DNA from: Hormoscilla sp. GM7CHS1pb
Lineage (GTDB): Bacteria > Cyanobacteriota > Cyanobacteriia > Cyanobacteriales > Desertifilaceae
Length of the DNA: 64,000 nt
Assembly: GCA_014323675.1 (NCBI GenBank)
Contig: JACONN010000005.1
Location: 620,001 to 684,000 of the forward strand
Direction of reading: 5' to 3'
Part shown: positions 28,861-38,212 of the stretch, one piece after another
Layout of the letters: each line of letters begins with the position of its first letter
Numbering within the stretch: the stretch's first letter is position 1
Notes under the pieces: generated by a model
What the model was told of the DNA's origin: nothing
Seen by the model: only the letters and a program-made list of their open reading frames with translations
Databases searched by the model: none
Program-made: the position numbers and the translations under genes

Positions 28861-29604
28861 ATGAGAAAAACTCAGTTTAGCAAACCCCACGGGACAATTG
28901 TACTTGCCCTGAGCGCTGATGGCAAGATATCCGATGTGGGGCGATCGCCTGCTCGTTTCGGTTCAGCAGCAGACAAAGCCCATCTGGAAAAACAAATTGC
29001 GATGGCAGATGGAGTATTATTTGGAGCGGGTACTCTCCGCGCCTATGGGACAACGATGCCCATTGCTAACCCCAAACTATTGCAGCAACGAGAATCAGAT
29101 GGCAAACCACCCCAACCAGTGCAAATACTGGTATCTAGATCGGCTAATATTGACTCTTCTTTACGTTTTTTCCAGCAACCCGTCCCCCGCTGGTTATTAA
29201 CAACCGCTGCTGGAGCCAAACATTACCATAGTGACCGGTATCGCCCCGACGTCACCAATAGTACAGGCTCTGAGTTTGAAAAGATTATCATTGCTAAAAT
29301 GGGGCATCAAGGGATTGATTGGGTTGACGCTTTCCGTCAGTTAGCGCAGCTGGAGTTAAAACGTTTAGCAATTCTGGGAGGCGGCCAATTGGTCGCCTCC
29401 CTGCTAGCTGCTGATGTGATTGATGAATTATGCTTGACAGTTTGTCCCTTAATTTGGGGTGGCGCAGCTGCACCCACCCCTGTGGATGGTGCAGGATTGT
29501 TATCAGCGAAACATTTGGAGTTGTTATCTGTTGATACTATCGAACAGGAGGTCTTTCTGCATTATAGCATAAAAAGAGCGGCAGCAAACATCTTGAATAG
29601 TTGA
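28861..29604 (+). CDS. RibD C-terminal domain (pyrimidine reductase-like) protein
   Basis: The ATG at 28861 gives a 247-residue protein with the RibD_C/dihydrofolate-reductase-like fold: PHGTIVLALSADGKISDVGR, then MADGVLFGAGTLRAYGT, LAILGGGQLVASLLAADVID and ELCLTVCPLIWGGA. These match the NADPH-dependent reductase of riboflavin synthesis (reduction of the ribosylaminouracil 5'-phosphate intermediate). There is no deaminase domain, so this is a stand-alone reductase-type protein. It may act in riboflavin synthesis or on a related substrate. The frame is intact. Confidence 0.85.
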   Translation: MRKTQFSKPHGTIVLALSADGKISDVGRSPARFGSAADKAHLEKQIAMADGVLFGAGTLRAYGTTMPIANPKLLQQRESDGKPPQPVQILVSRSANIDSSLRFFQQPVPRWLLTTAAGAKHYHSDRYRPDVTNSTGSEFEKIIIAKMGHQGIDWVDAFRQLAQLELKRLAILGGGQLVASLLAADVIDELCLTVCPLIWGGAAAPTPVDGAGLLSAKHLELLSVDTIEQEVFLHYSIKRAAANILNS

Positions 29605-29671
29605 AGTTGAAATAGCTATACTTTTTCTCACGATCGATCGATTGTTCAAGTTTTTCTCCCAGAGAGTCCCT

Positions 29672-30848
29672 ATGGTGAAACAAATCTCGCCTCAAATTAG
29701 AGTTACCTGGATTGACAAAATTGCCGAAATCCCCCAAGCTGAGTGGGATAGGCTAGCCCAACCCCTGAAGACGCCGTTTTTTGAATGGGATTGGTTGCAC
29801 AATCTGGAAGCGTCTGGTTGTGCGGTGGCACGGGCGGGTTGGCAACCCTGCCATTTGACCCTGTGGCGGGATAAACAACTTATAGCAGCCGCGCCTCTTT
29901 ATGTCAAGGGTCACAGCTATGGAGAATTTGTGTTTGACCACCAATGGGCCGATTTAGCCTATCGGTTGGGGATTGAATATTACCCGAAACTGCTAGGTAT
30001 GAGTCCCTTTACCCCGGCGGTGGGCTATCGCTTTTTGATTGCCGATGGTGAAGATGAAGATGAACTGACGGAGTTGATGGTAGCAGCGATCGACCATTTT
30101 TGCGATCGCCACAACATTTCTGGCTGTAACTTTCTCTATGTCGATCCAGAATGGCGATCGCGCCTCGAAGGCCACGACTTTTCCAGCTGGCTGCACCACA
30201 ACAGTATTTGGCAAAATCAAGGCTTTCGGACCTTTGATGATTATTTGGGCATGTTTAATTCTAATCAGCGCCGGAATATCAAGCGGGAACGGAAAGCATT
30301 ATCAAAATCCGGTTTAGAGATGAAAATGCACGCGGGCGATGATATTCCTCACTCCCTGCTTCTCTTAATGTACGATTTTTACAGCCACCATTGCGATCGG
30401 TTTGGCTGGTGGGGAAGCAAGTATTTAACTAAGGACTTCTTTGAGAAATTATATCACAATTATCGCCATCGGGTATTATTGGCCGCCGCCTACCGGGAAG
30501 GGGACGATCGCCATCCAGTGGGGATGTCTTTTTGCATCACCAAGGGCGATGGTTTGTACGGGCGCTATTGGGCAGTTTTTCCGAATACGACTGCCTGCAT
30601 TTTAACGCTTGCTATTACTCTCCCATTGAGTGGGCGATCGCTCAGGGCATCCAAATGTTTGACCCCGGTGCGGGCGGGGGTCACAAAAAGCGTCGCGGCT
30701 TTCCCGCCACCCCCATCATAGCTTGCACCGCTTTTATAATCAACGTCTGATGCAAATTATGCGTACCCACATCGCCCAAATTAATGAAATGGAACGGGAA
30801 CAAATTGAGGCTATTAACCAAGAATTGCCCTTTAGTAAACGGGAGTGA
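29672..30848 (+). pseudogene. DUF482 GNAT-like acyltransferase with two one-base frameshifts
   Basis: From the ATG at 29672 the protein matches the peptidogalycan biosynthesis/GNAT-like family PF04339: WDRLAQPLKTPFFEWDWLHN, GEFVFDHQWADLAYRLGIEY and MFNSNQRRNIKRERKALSKS. At G3 (30570-30572) one G is missing; the next frame gives SFSEYDCLHFNACYYSPIEW and GIQMFDPGAGGGHKKRRGF. At C5 (30710-30714) one C is missing; the third frame gives HRFYNQRLMQIMRTHIAQIN and stops at 30848. Adding both bases yields 393 codons, the normal size. All family motifs are otherwise preserved, which makes sequencing error or very recent decay plausible. Confidence 0.8.
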
Positions 30849-31257
30849 ATGGGTGTGGTATTGGGCCCGTTGGTACTCGGTCTCGTAGCTCGATTTTTCC
30901 GGAACGGTACCCTAAAGGGCCCGGCTACTCGAACCAAGTGACCGCACCCGACCGAACCCTAAAGGGCCCGGCTACATGAACTTGCGCCCGCCTGCGCGGG
31001 CTATATTACATGCATCTGGGCAGCGGAGGGTTCCCGGAGCGTGCAACCCAGCTATCAACTTTTTCCGGAACGGTGGAGGATAATTGATCAATTATGACAT
31101 CACGAGAGTTAAGAGTAGGGTGGGCACCGCCCACCATTCGCGGGTCTGGGCAACAACCACTAACTGACGCATGACCACACCCGGAGTTTTAGCAGGATTT
31201 GCAGAGGACAGAGGATTATAGATAGTAAATAATTGGGATGTAAATTTTGTTTAAGCA
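30849..31257. repeat. Repeat-filled spacer
   Basis: It contains two CCTAAAGGGCCCGGCTAC units, a GCCCGCCTGCGCGGGC hairpin (about 30988-31003), two TTTTTCCGGAACGGT units (30894-30908 and 31060-31074), a GTGGGCACCGCCCACC palindrome (31121-31136) and an ACTGACGCATGACCACACCC unit. No gene is visible. Confidence 0.7.
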
Positions 31258-31270
31258 GGAGGGGATGATA

Positions 31271-32386
31271 ATGAGTAAGCATAAATTAGCGATCGACAAT
31301 ATTCAAGTGCCAGAAGGTTATCAAAAAACTGAGGTTGGGGTGATTCCTGAAGATTGGGATGTGCAGGCTTTGTCAGAAATGTGCGTAAAAATTCAGGATG
31401 GAACACATTTTTCTCCATCATTAGGAGGTAATGATTATCTTTACATTACATCAAAGAATATTGGACGCGGGGCATTAAAGATTTCTAATGCTGAAAGAAT
31501 TGATGCAATTCAGCACAGGGCGATCTATAGTCGTTGTGACGTAAGGAAAGGCGATCTTCTCCTAACAAAGGATGGAGTAAATACCGGAAATGCTGCATTA
31601 AATCACTTAAATGAAGAATTTAGTCTATTATCGAGCGTAGCATTTCTAAGATTCAATACTAAGAAATATGATCCAAGTTACTTCCTGCAACAAATTTTGT
31701 CGTCAGATGGTCAGAATCGCATTAAAGAGCTAATGTCTGGCAATGCAATTACTCGTCTCACGCTTGAGAAAATTCGTAGGATTCAGTTTTCAGTTCCACC
31801 ATTAAAAGAACAACGCGCGATCGCCCAAACCCTATCGGACGTAGATGGTTTGATAGCAGCACTGGATCGGGCGATCGCCAAAAAGCGCAACATCAAAACC
31901 GCCACCATGCAGGAACTCCTCATCGGGAAGAAACGCCTGCCGGGGTTTCATGGTGAGTGGGAAATGAAGCTATTGGGAGAAATGGGAGTAACATACGGTG
32001 GACTTAATGGAAAAACAAAAGCAGACTTCGGTACTGGCTCCTCTCAGTATATTCCTTTCCTAAATATCATTAATAACGTTGTTGTAGATCCTGACGATAT
32101 TAAAACAGTAAAAGTATCTATTAATGAAGGGCGTAAGCTTTTGTATACCTTGGCACAAGGTACAACTAGATACAACCTATCTAAAACAAATTTTATGAAA
32201 CTAAAGTTGAAAATTCCGACACCGCAAGAACAACGCGCGATCGCAACGATACTGTCGGACATGGATGCGGAAATAGCGGCATTAGAAAAGCGCCGGGCCA
32301 AAACCCAAGCCATGAAACAAGGTATGATGCAGGAACTCTTAACCGGAAAAACCCGACTCATCAATCCAAACAATCCTTGTAATTAA
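31271..32386 (+). CDS. hsdS: Type I restriction specificity subunit HsdS, with shortened second target domain
   Basis: A GGAGGGG site precedes the ATG at 31271. The protein has two HsdS half-repeats. The first target-recognition domain begins TEVGVIPEDWDVQALSEMCV and ends in VPPLKEQRAIAQTLSDVDGL with a long helix (MQELLIGKKRLPGFHGEW). The second begins MGVTYGGLNGKTKADFGTGS and ends PTPQEQRAIATILSDMDAEI. Between SINEG and RKLLYTLAQGT the second domain is far shorter than the first and lacks its middle, so an in-frame deletion is likely. No hsdM or hsdR is nearby. DNA specificity of this subunit is probably altered or lost. Confidence 0.82.
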   Translation: MSKHKLAIDNIQVPEGYQKTEVGVIPEDWDVQALSEMCVKIQDGTHFSPSLGGNDYLYITSKNIGRGALKISNAERIDAIQHRAIYSRCDVRKGDLLLTKDGVNTGNAALNHLNEEFSLLSSVAFLRFNTKKYDPSYFLQQILSSDGQNRIKELMSGNAITRLTLEKIRRIQFSVPPLKEQRAIAQTLSDVDGLIAALDRAIAKKRNIKTATMQELLIGKKRLPGFHGEWEMKLLGEMGVTYGGLNGKTKADFGTGSSQYIPFLNIINNVVVDPDDIKTVKVSINEGRKLLYTLAQGTTRYNLSKTNFMKLKLKIPTPQEQRAIATILSDMDAEIAALEKRRAKTQAMKQGMMQELLTGKTRLINPNNPCN

Positions 32387-32422
32387 GCCCCTGCACGCTC
32401 CGGGAACCCTCCGCTGCGAGGA

Positions 32423-33148
32423 ATGGGCCTGGAGCGTGAGCTTTGTTATGGTATATTTTTGCCAGATTCTGAAGAAGTTGACAAACTCATCTACTTTGTG
32501 GAAGTCCAATTTCAGCCCAATAAAGATTTCTACTGGCGTTTTTTTACGGAAATATTCGCATACATTGGTCAATACAAACCGAAAAACGATTGGTTGGCAG
32601 TAGCAGTATTTGCCACCCGAAATTTAGATCCAGGACTGCCAACAGCTTATCGGGCGTTCCCGAACAGTCAGCAATTGAAGTGCGTGTATTTGTCGGAGTT
32701 GTCCAAACCATCAGATCCATCCCTGGGTTTGGGGATAATCCAGTTGGCCCTAGGGTCGGAGTCCGAGGCAGTTACACAAACTAATCGACTGATGCTTAAA
32801 GCACGGCAGTCAGTTGACGATGTAGCCTTCCAGCGGAAGGTTATAGAATTGATAGAAAGCACACTGGTCTATAAGTTTACCAAGTTGAGTCGGGAGGAGA
32901 TTGAAGCTATGTTCGCGTTGAGTGACTTAAAACAGACGAAGGTTTATCAAGAAGGCAAGGAAGAAGGCAAGAAAGAAGGCAAGCTAGAAGGCAAGCTAGA
33001 AGGCAAGCTGGAAGGAGTACCTGGGTTCTTAGCACTTGGGTTGACTGTAGAACAAATCGCCAGGACGTTAGGTTTGGATGTTGAGGTCGTTCAGCAGGCC
33101 GCTGTCCCTGCTGAAAAGCCCCCAAAACAGTCAGAAACTGAGAGTTAG
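32423..33148 (+). pseudogene. DUF2887/Rpn-type PD-(D/E)xK nuclease, N-terminus missing
   Basis: The frame has IYFVEVQFQPNKDFYWRFFT, QYKPKNDWLAVAVFATRNLD and a C-terminal helical region with EGKKEGKLEGKLEGKLEG repeats, typical of the DUF2887 group of Rpn-family putative transposases/nucleases. The usual first about 60 residues are absent. The frame starts within a CGGGAACCCTCCGCTGCGAG repeat that is also found near 19630 and 60640. The E-x-Q of the core is kept. It is a truncated copy, possibly still expressed. Confidence 0.65.
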
Positions 33149-33453
33149 AAATCGCTTTTAGCTCTGGTCAGGGTTGGGGGATTTTGTAGCCTGCGCGGGC
33201 GAAGTTAAGTCTAGCCCCACGCCGTGTCTCCTGGGAGATCGATGTTTCCCGGGAAACATCCTAGTCACACTTCATAGCAGACACGGCCCCCTAGTTCCCA
33301 CGGCTCTGCCTGGGAACGGGTGACGGCGCGGTACTTCAGATCGATGCTAGACCCGAAAGAAAACAGGTTCTTGAGAGAAATGCGATCGCCCGCCCTGGCC
33401 TGGACTAGAATAAAATCACATCACAAGGTTAATCGCGAGCGAAATTATCTCTC
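33149..33453. other. Spacer with palindromic repeats
   Basis: It carries GTGTCTCCTGGGAG (33224-33237), GTTTCCCGGGAAAC (33244-33257) and a GTTCCCACGGCTCTGCCTGGGAAC palindrome-type unit (33294-33317). No coding signal is visible until the DUF4346 gene. Confidence 0.5.
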
Positions 33454-33837
33454 ATGAATCAAATTGCCCAAGACATTGCCGCCATTGATGACAAACTCTC
33501 CAAGCGTGACCTCGCCCTCGATAATGGCGGATACTTCATTATCTACCTGGATCGAGAGGCGAAGTTAATTTGTGCCAAACATTTCACTAATGCGATCGAC
33601 TCTCGGGGTAGGGCTGTAGATCCAGAAACGGGCAAGGTTATCCCCGCACGGGGTAAGGTGGAACGCACCGCCGAAACCCTGTATACTGCCAGAACCGCCA
33701 AAGAATTATGTGTAAAAATTTTTGAAGAAGCCCAGCCTTGCCCCGTGACCCTATTAGATCACGCGGCGTATCTGGGACGAGAATTCATCAGGGCGGAACT
33801 AGCTCTGATCTCCGGACAAGAGTACGTTCAGGACTAG
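33454..33837 (+). CDS. DUF4346 domain protein
   Basis: The 127-residue protein matches DUF4346, a small domain found alone in cyanobacteria and at the C-terminus of dihydropteroate-synthase-related proteins: LSKRDLALDNGGYFIIYLDR, LICAKHFTNAIDSRGRAVDP, VERTAETLYTARTAKELCVK and LLDHAAYLGREFIRAELALI. The biochemical role is unknown. The frame is intact, and an AGCGAAATTATCTCTC leader lies upstream without a strong ribosome site. Confidence 0.85.
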   Translation: MNQIAQDIAAIDDKLSKRDLALDNGGYFIIYLDREAKLICAKHFTNAIDSRGRAVDPETGKVIPARGKVERTAETLYTARTAKELCVKIFEEAQPCPVTLLDHAAYLGREFIRAELALISGQEYVQD

Positions 33838-33867
33838 AATAGTTCATGGCAAGCAATGAACTAGCCA

Positions 33868-34566
33868 TCAATTTTGGTACAGCCAGAAGTAGGTAACCAT
33901 CGGGATAATGGTCGCCAGAATTAGCAAGACAATCACCCAGGTGGTGGCGTTGCTGTTTTTGGTTTCTTCTGGGGTGGCAAAGGTGCCTTCCACTCGTACA
34001 TTATCTTCGATCGCGGGGGGACCGGGATCCGGCTTGCCAGATAATACCGCTGTGAGGCGATCGCCTGCCGCCAAGAAGGCACGGTTATATTGATTATCAT
34101 TGCGGATGGGGACTTGCATGGTTTCGGAGACCACACTCTGGGCAATATCATCGGACATCAGCTGTTTGACAGCCGCCCCAGTGCGGATCCCAATGTTATT
34201 AGTGACGATATCCAGGACGACTAAGGTTTGATTAGCTTGCGCTTCTGGGGTGGGGAACCACTTAGCAAGCAGCAGCTCGGCAAAACTGTCGATCGTTTCC
34301 CCGTAGTCCAGGCGGCGGATGGTCACCATCCTGACTTCGTTGCCAGTTTCTTGGGCGAGTTTGGACAGCTGACTGCTGAGTTTGCCTTCATTGAGGCGGC
34401 TGATCGCTTCCCCCATATCCACTACCCAAGTATCGTCACCCGCTGTCAGGTTCGGCATTTGATAAACGCCAGTAGCTCCAGCTGGCAGGGCGAGCAGCTG
34501 GGTTGCCAGCAGCAGCGCCACTAGGGGCAAAATCAGGCGATCTAGTTGTGAGAGCAATTTTCTCAT
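33868..34566 (-). CDS. TPM-domain protein, Psb32-like
   Basis: I use the ATG at 34566 (MRKLLSQLDRLILPLVALLL), which starts a signal peptide with an ALPAGATG cleavage region; upstream in-frame residues look untranslated. The TPM domain covers residues about 45-180 (WVVDMGEAISRLNEGKLSSQ, GNEVRMVTIRRLDYGETIDS, GIRTGAAVKQLMSDDIAQSV). A C-terminal membrane helix (WVIVLLILATIIPMVTYFWL) anchors it. This is the layout of Psb32, a thylakoid protein that helps photosystem II repair. The assignment rests on domain order and host. Confidence 0.75.
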   Translation of the reverse strand: MRKLLSQLDRLILPLVALLLATQLLALPAGATGVYQMPNLTAGDDTWVVDMGEAISRLNEGKLSSQLSKLAQETGNEVRMVTIRRLDYGETIDSFAELLLAKWFPTPEAQANQTLVVLDIVTNNIGIRTGAAVKQLMSDDIAQSVVSETMQVPIRNDNQYNRAFLAAGDRLTAVLSGKPDPGPPAIEDNVRVEGTFATPEETKNSNATTWVIVLLILATIIPMVTYFWLYQN

Positions 34567-34993
34567 GACCTTAACCAAAAGTTTGCATATTGTAAAATTA
34601 TCTCTTTTGGAGGTCGATCGTGTTAGGTTCTGAGTATTAGATTTGCGATCATCTTGGATATGACTTCCCAGAGCTTTACAAAGGTTGGCTGATTGAGGCA
34701 AGACAAGTGTTCTGCGTACAGGTGTGGAGTGCAGGTGGTGGTGATTGCGTCATCCCCGTTCACAACGCCCAAAATGAGTCAGAGGCTCTCGCCCTCGCGA
34801 AGCGCTGGATCGACATGCAAACGGAACCCGCAGAGTCCCGTCACCCATCGGACTCCTCGGAAGAGCACGATCCCTTTCCCTGGACTGGGACGACGACGAT
34901 ATCCCATTTTAGCCTGAGTTTCTTCCCTCAGATCGCCCCTGTGTACTTTCTGTTAAGAGGGCGCGGAGGGCGAAAGCCCCGTAGTCCGAGAGT
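34567..34993. other. Spacer with a doubtful short plus-strand ORF
   Basis: A frame at 34707-34997 reads VQVWSAGGGDCVIPVHNAQN and EALALAKRWIDMQTEP and could be a small gene, but it has no recognisable family and ends in low-complexity arginine-rich sequence. Otherwise nothing is seen. Confidence 0.25.
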
Positions 34994-35425
34994 TTAACGA
35001 TAAAGATTATGGTCAGGGTCTAACCAGACGATGTAAAAAACATTGTCTCTAAAAAATCCATGAACCCTGCCATGTTCGTTAGCGGATATTTGAAACTGAT
35101 AGGCTGTGACTACTACCTTATCTTCATTAGGAAGGCCAAAGCCATTCGGTTCAGTAGTATCCTGCCAGTCTATTGGATGACATCGCCGACTTTTACTACG
35201 ATTATTGACAATCTCTTGAACAGTCAATTTGGATAAGTCTCGCAGTCTCCTCAAGAGTACTTCTAGATATCTGACATCTCGCCCTCTAATTGAAAAATTT
35301 TCCTTGTCATCCTGATAATACATGAAGTCAAAGCTTACTTTGGGTATTTCTACTCCTAAGCGCTTTATCTCAGATGAGGAACCTTGGCGGCGAACATTTA
35401 TCTTTTTCGTTTTTTTAGGCGGCAC
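34994..35425 (-). CDS. Putative toxin paired with Panacea antitoxin
   Basis: The 143-residue protein starts with a GTG at 35425 and overlaps the end of the Panacea-domain gene by 11 bp. I do not recognise the N-terminal part (SEIKRLGVEIPKVSFDFMYY). The C-terminus, GRVHGFFRDNVFYIVWLDPD, is a short aromatic and acidic motif seen in several small toxin-like proteins. Panacea (DUF4065) genes typically lie next to varied toxins (PanAT systems), so I infer a toxin from position and overlap. The frame is intact. The mechanism is unknown. Confidence 0.55.
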   Translation of the reverse strand: MPPKKTKKINVRRQGSSSEIKRLGVEIPKVSFDFMYYQDDKENFSIRGRDVRYLEVLLRRLRDLSKLTVQEIVNNRSKSRRCHPIDWQDTTEPNGFGLPNEDKVVVTAYQFQISANEHGRVHGFFRDNVFYIVWLDPDHNLYR

Positions 35426-36358
35426 GGTTTTTGTAGTATTCTCTCATTGATTCTTTAGAAATGATAGCATCAGAATGTTCGGCGATTAGCAGCCCTCTCC
35501 TCGCCTTCAGCCAAGGGTCTTCCCGATGAACCATGATTTCCAGTTCAAAAGCATTACACGTGAAATACTCCTCTGTTATTTTAGCTAAAAAATCCTCTAC
35601 TGCTTGCGGCAACTGTGGTTTTTTCACCTGCTTGAGAATGGGTTTCCATTGAAATTTTTTGTACTCCTCAAATAAGGTCGGAATAGTAGGGCCGGGTGCC
35701 CAAGCTTCAAAATCATCTTCAAACAGGGGAGTGTCGTGAATAGCCAGATGCCAAGCTTGGGCATAATACACCAGCTTCTGTAGCTTGAGATTACTGATGA
35801 ATGAACCAGTATCGTTGGCAACCCAAATGAAGTAATCGGCAATTTCGCTAGCAGTCGTTATCGTCGTTGCTTCGACGGCACGGCTCTTGTAAAACTCTCT
35901 CATTGATTCTTGAGAAATTATAGCATGAGAAGGTTCATCTCTAGGCAAACCTTTCCTGGCTTTAATCCAAGGATCTTCCGACAAACCATGATTTCTAGTT
36001 CTAAACCAGTGCCAAGGAAATATTCTCCTGTTATCTCCTCCAAAAAATATTCTAATTTTGGCGAAAATTGTGGTTGTTTTACCTCCTTGATAATTGGTTT
36101 CCATTGAAATTTTTTGTACTCCTCAAATAAAGCCGGGATAACAGGACCATGTACCCAAGCCTCGAAATCATCTTCAAACAGAGGACTGTCGTGAATCGCC
36201 AAATGCCAAGCTTGGGCATAATATACTAGCTTCTGTAGCTTGAGGTTACTGATGAATGAGCCAGTGTCGTTGGCTACCCAGATGAAGTAGTCGGCGATTT
36301 CGCCAGCAGTCTTCATCGAACAGGTGTTTTGCCTGTCCAAAGTTGCTTTGTCGCTCAT
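35415..36358 (-). pseudogene. Double Panacea (DUF4065) antitoxin, first copy frameshifted
   Basis: Two copies of DUF4065 lie in tandem. Copy 1 starts at 36358 and reads GEIADYFIWVANDTGSFISN, LKLQKLVYYAQAWHLAIHDS and WVHGPVIPALFEEYKKFQW; copy 2 (from about 35860) is very similar and ends YYKNRAA. A one-base loss near 35976-35980 ends copy 1 early. In the other frame its true C-terminus (KARKGLPRDEPSHAIISQES) continues without a stop straight into copy 2. Adding one base gives 315 codons, a two-domain fusion. Copy 2 alone remains open in a 690-bp frame. Panacea proteins neutralise toxins by direct binding. Confidence 0.72.
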
Positions 36359-36518
36359 AAAGATAGAGTAAATAGTTGGGCATTTTGATTATAGCACGGG
36401 ACAAGCAAAACCCGCAACATATCCTGCTGCGGGTGCGATCGCATCACTTATGGCCATCTGAACCAGTAGCCGAGAAACCCGGTTTCTTAATCTGTTGCAT
36501 AATAGCGAAAAATCACTC

Positions 36519-36800
36519 TTAGTAGGAGTAAAATTTATCCTCAACCTGGGATAATTTATCCTCGATTTCAAAATGGTTGGACTCGGACAACTTTTCAGCT
36601 ATAGTCAGGAGTTCTCCAATCACCGCATAGACCTCTTGTGAATCAGAAAGAGTTGCCAGTTCCCAATCACCATGATAAATCGCGGTTTCCTCAAAATATG
36701 CAAGTCTGTGGTCGAGTTCTATCCTAGCATCTAGGAGTATTTGACCCAGCCTTTTGGCATTGCGTTTTTGTGCTTTCGCTTGTTGACGTGTAAGTAACAT
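36519..36800 (-). CDS. Hypothetical small helical protein
   Basis: The 93-residue protein (MLLTRQQAKAQKRNAKRLGQ, DARIELDHRLAYFEETAIYH) is not recognised. It is charged and probably helical. A GAGGT site lies 10 bp before the ATG. Its position among toxin-antitoxin genes suggests an antitoxin-like or accessory role, but nothing shows this directly. Confidence 0.45.
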   Translation of the reverse strand: MLLTRQQAKAQKRNAKRLGQILLDARIELDHRLAYFEETAIYHGDWELATLSDSQEVYAVIGELLTIAEKLSESNHFEIEDKLSQVEDKFYSY

Positions 36801-37344
36801 AGTTTTTACCTCAATGGTTTATATGTATACAATAAAAACGATCCTTGGCCTTCGTAACTGCAATGTGCTACTTTATGAAGTGGCCAATTCCCCGAACAGG
36901 CAACTTGTTGCTTAGGTTCGGGAAATCTCCTGTGATGACGCAAAAACCAGCGGTGAGGTTTCCCCACGGAACTCAACCTACAGTTGGCTAATAGTTGCAT
37001 GCAACACATTGCCGCACCCCTCGTTCCCACGGCGAAGCCTGGGACGGGTGGCGGCGGCGAGGTATATTTGCCAAAGACCAGATGCATCCGGTGGGCGGTG
37101 CCCACTACTACTACAGTTGAGAAGCGCCTAATACAGAAATTTTTGAGAGTTTTTACCCTTTCGACCCAAGGCAAGATCGGCCAATTCGACAAGGGTTGGG
37201 GTCTGCTTGGGGTCGAGAGGCCATCACGATCGCCCAGCCTGCCCCGGGGCACGGCGCTATTCACATTATCATCTTTGATGCCGTGCCCCTACAGGAAATG
37301 GCGATCGCCTTTTGCTTGGACTTTGACAATTCCCTCAGCCTTGG
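36801..37344. other. Spacer with repeats
   Basis: No gene is supported. A GTTCCCACGGCGAAGCCTGGGAC palindrome-type repeat (37022-37044) and a GGTGGGCGGTGCCCAC unit (37092-37107) are present. Confidence 0.5.
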
Positions 37345-37758
37345 TTATGATTCTAGCCAGTCTTCTATAGTAATCCCCGTCACTCTCTGCATATCCAGAT
37401 CGTGCGATACTATAATTAGACCTTGCGCGATCGCCGTCGCCGCTATCAAGATATCTGCATCTTCTAACAGCCTCCCTTGACGTTTTAACTCTGCATGGAT
37501 TTCTGATGCTTTTTCCAACACCTCTATTTCGTTCAACACCGGTAAAACTCTAGAATTTCTGCAAAAAAACTTGAAATCCAATAGCTTTCTCGTTGCGTTG
37601 CTAGCCAGCAATCCTCTTTTTACCTCGTAATATGTAATGCCACTGATGAACGCTGATTGACCTTGACGCCGCACTTGTTCCATTTTTTTGTTAATCTTTT
37701 CATTCTTCTTTAAAATCGCCGAGACGATATTTGTATCCAACAGATAATTCTTACTCAT
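37345..37758 (-). CDS. vapC: VapC-type PIN-domain toxin
   Basis: The 137-residue protein has the full PIN set: YLLDTNIVSAIL, FISGITYYEVKRGLL (the conserved Glu), LLEDADILIAATAIAQGLII and SHDLDMQRVTGITIEDWL. VapC toxins are magnesium-dependent RNases that cut tRNA or rRNA. No standard VapB lies just upstream; the two small paralogous genes that precede it on the same strand (37855-38509) are the likely antitoxins. The gap to the nearer one is about 96 bp. The frame is intact. Confidence 0.85.
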   Translation of the reverse strand: MSKNYLLDTNIVSAILKKNEKINKKMEQVRRQGQSAFISGITYYEVKRGLLASNATRKLLDFKFFCRNSRVLPVLNEIEVLEKASEIHAELKRQGRLLEDADILIAATAIAQGLIIVSHDLDMQRVTGITIEDWLES

Positions 37759-37854
37759 GCCATTTTTGCCATGTTGGGGAATACTTCATTAGATTGGGAG
37801 ACTTCCCCCCACGCGATCGCATGCCAGAATAACAGTTAAAGTAACACCATATTA

Positions 37855-38148
37855 CTATCGATTTTCTACTGCGGCATCGAAAATTTCCAGTTGCTCTGGA
37901 GTCAGATCGTTTAATGTGCCCGACACTGCATGGAGAATCAGAATACTATCTATTCTATCTTTGAGATATTCATCGCCAATCGCTTTTAGTTCTGCTGTCG
38001 AAAATTCATCGAATAACTCGATCATATGTTCTCTCATCTCCTCTCTATCCAATTTTTCCTGGTAGAAGCTCTCTCCGGCAATTAAATTTTCTGTAATCTC
38101 CGATACGCGAGCGAGTTCCACTTCTTTCCCTGCTGCTACTTGTACCAT
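37855..38148 (-). CDS. Small paralogous protein, putative antitoxin, copy B
   Basis: The ATG at 38148 follows AGGGGAA. The product (about 97 residues, MVQVAAGKEVELARVSEITE, GTLNDLTPEQLEIFDAAVEN) is a near duplicate of the gene just upstream. Such acidic proteins occur next to VapC-type PIN genes in cyanobacteria. Role inferred from neighbourhood only. Confidence 0.6.
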   Translation of the reverse strand: MVQVAAGKEVELARVSEITENLIAGESFYQEKLDREEMREHMIELFDEFSTAELKAIGDEYLKDRIDSILILHAVSGTLNDLTPEQLEIFDAAVENR

Positions 38149-38212
38149 AATTCCCCTACTGGTTGTTGAATTACTTTGCCATCTCTTACATCCTAGCATA
38201 TTCTGGGGCGAT

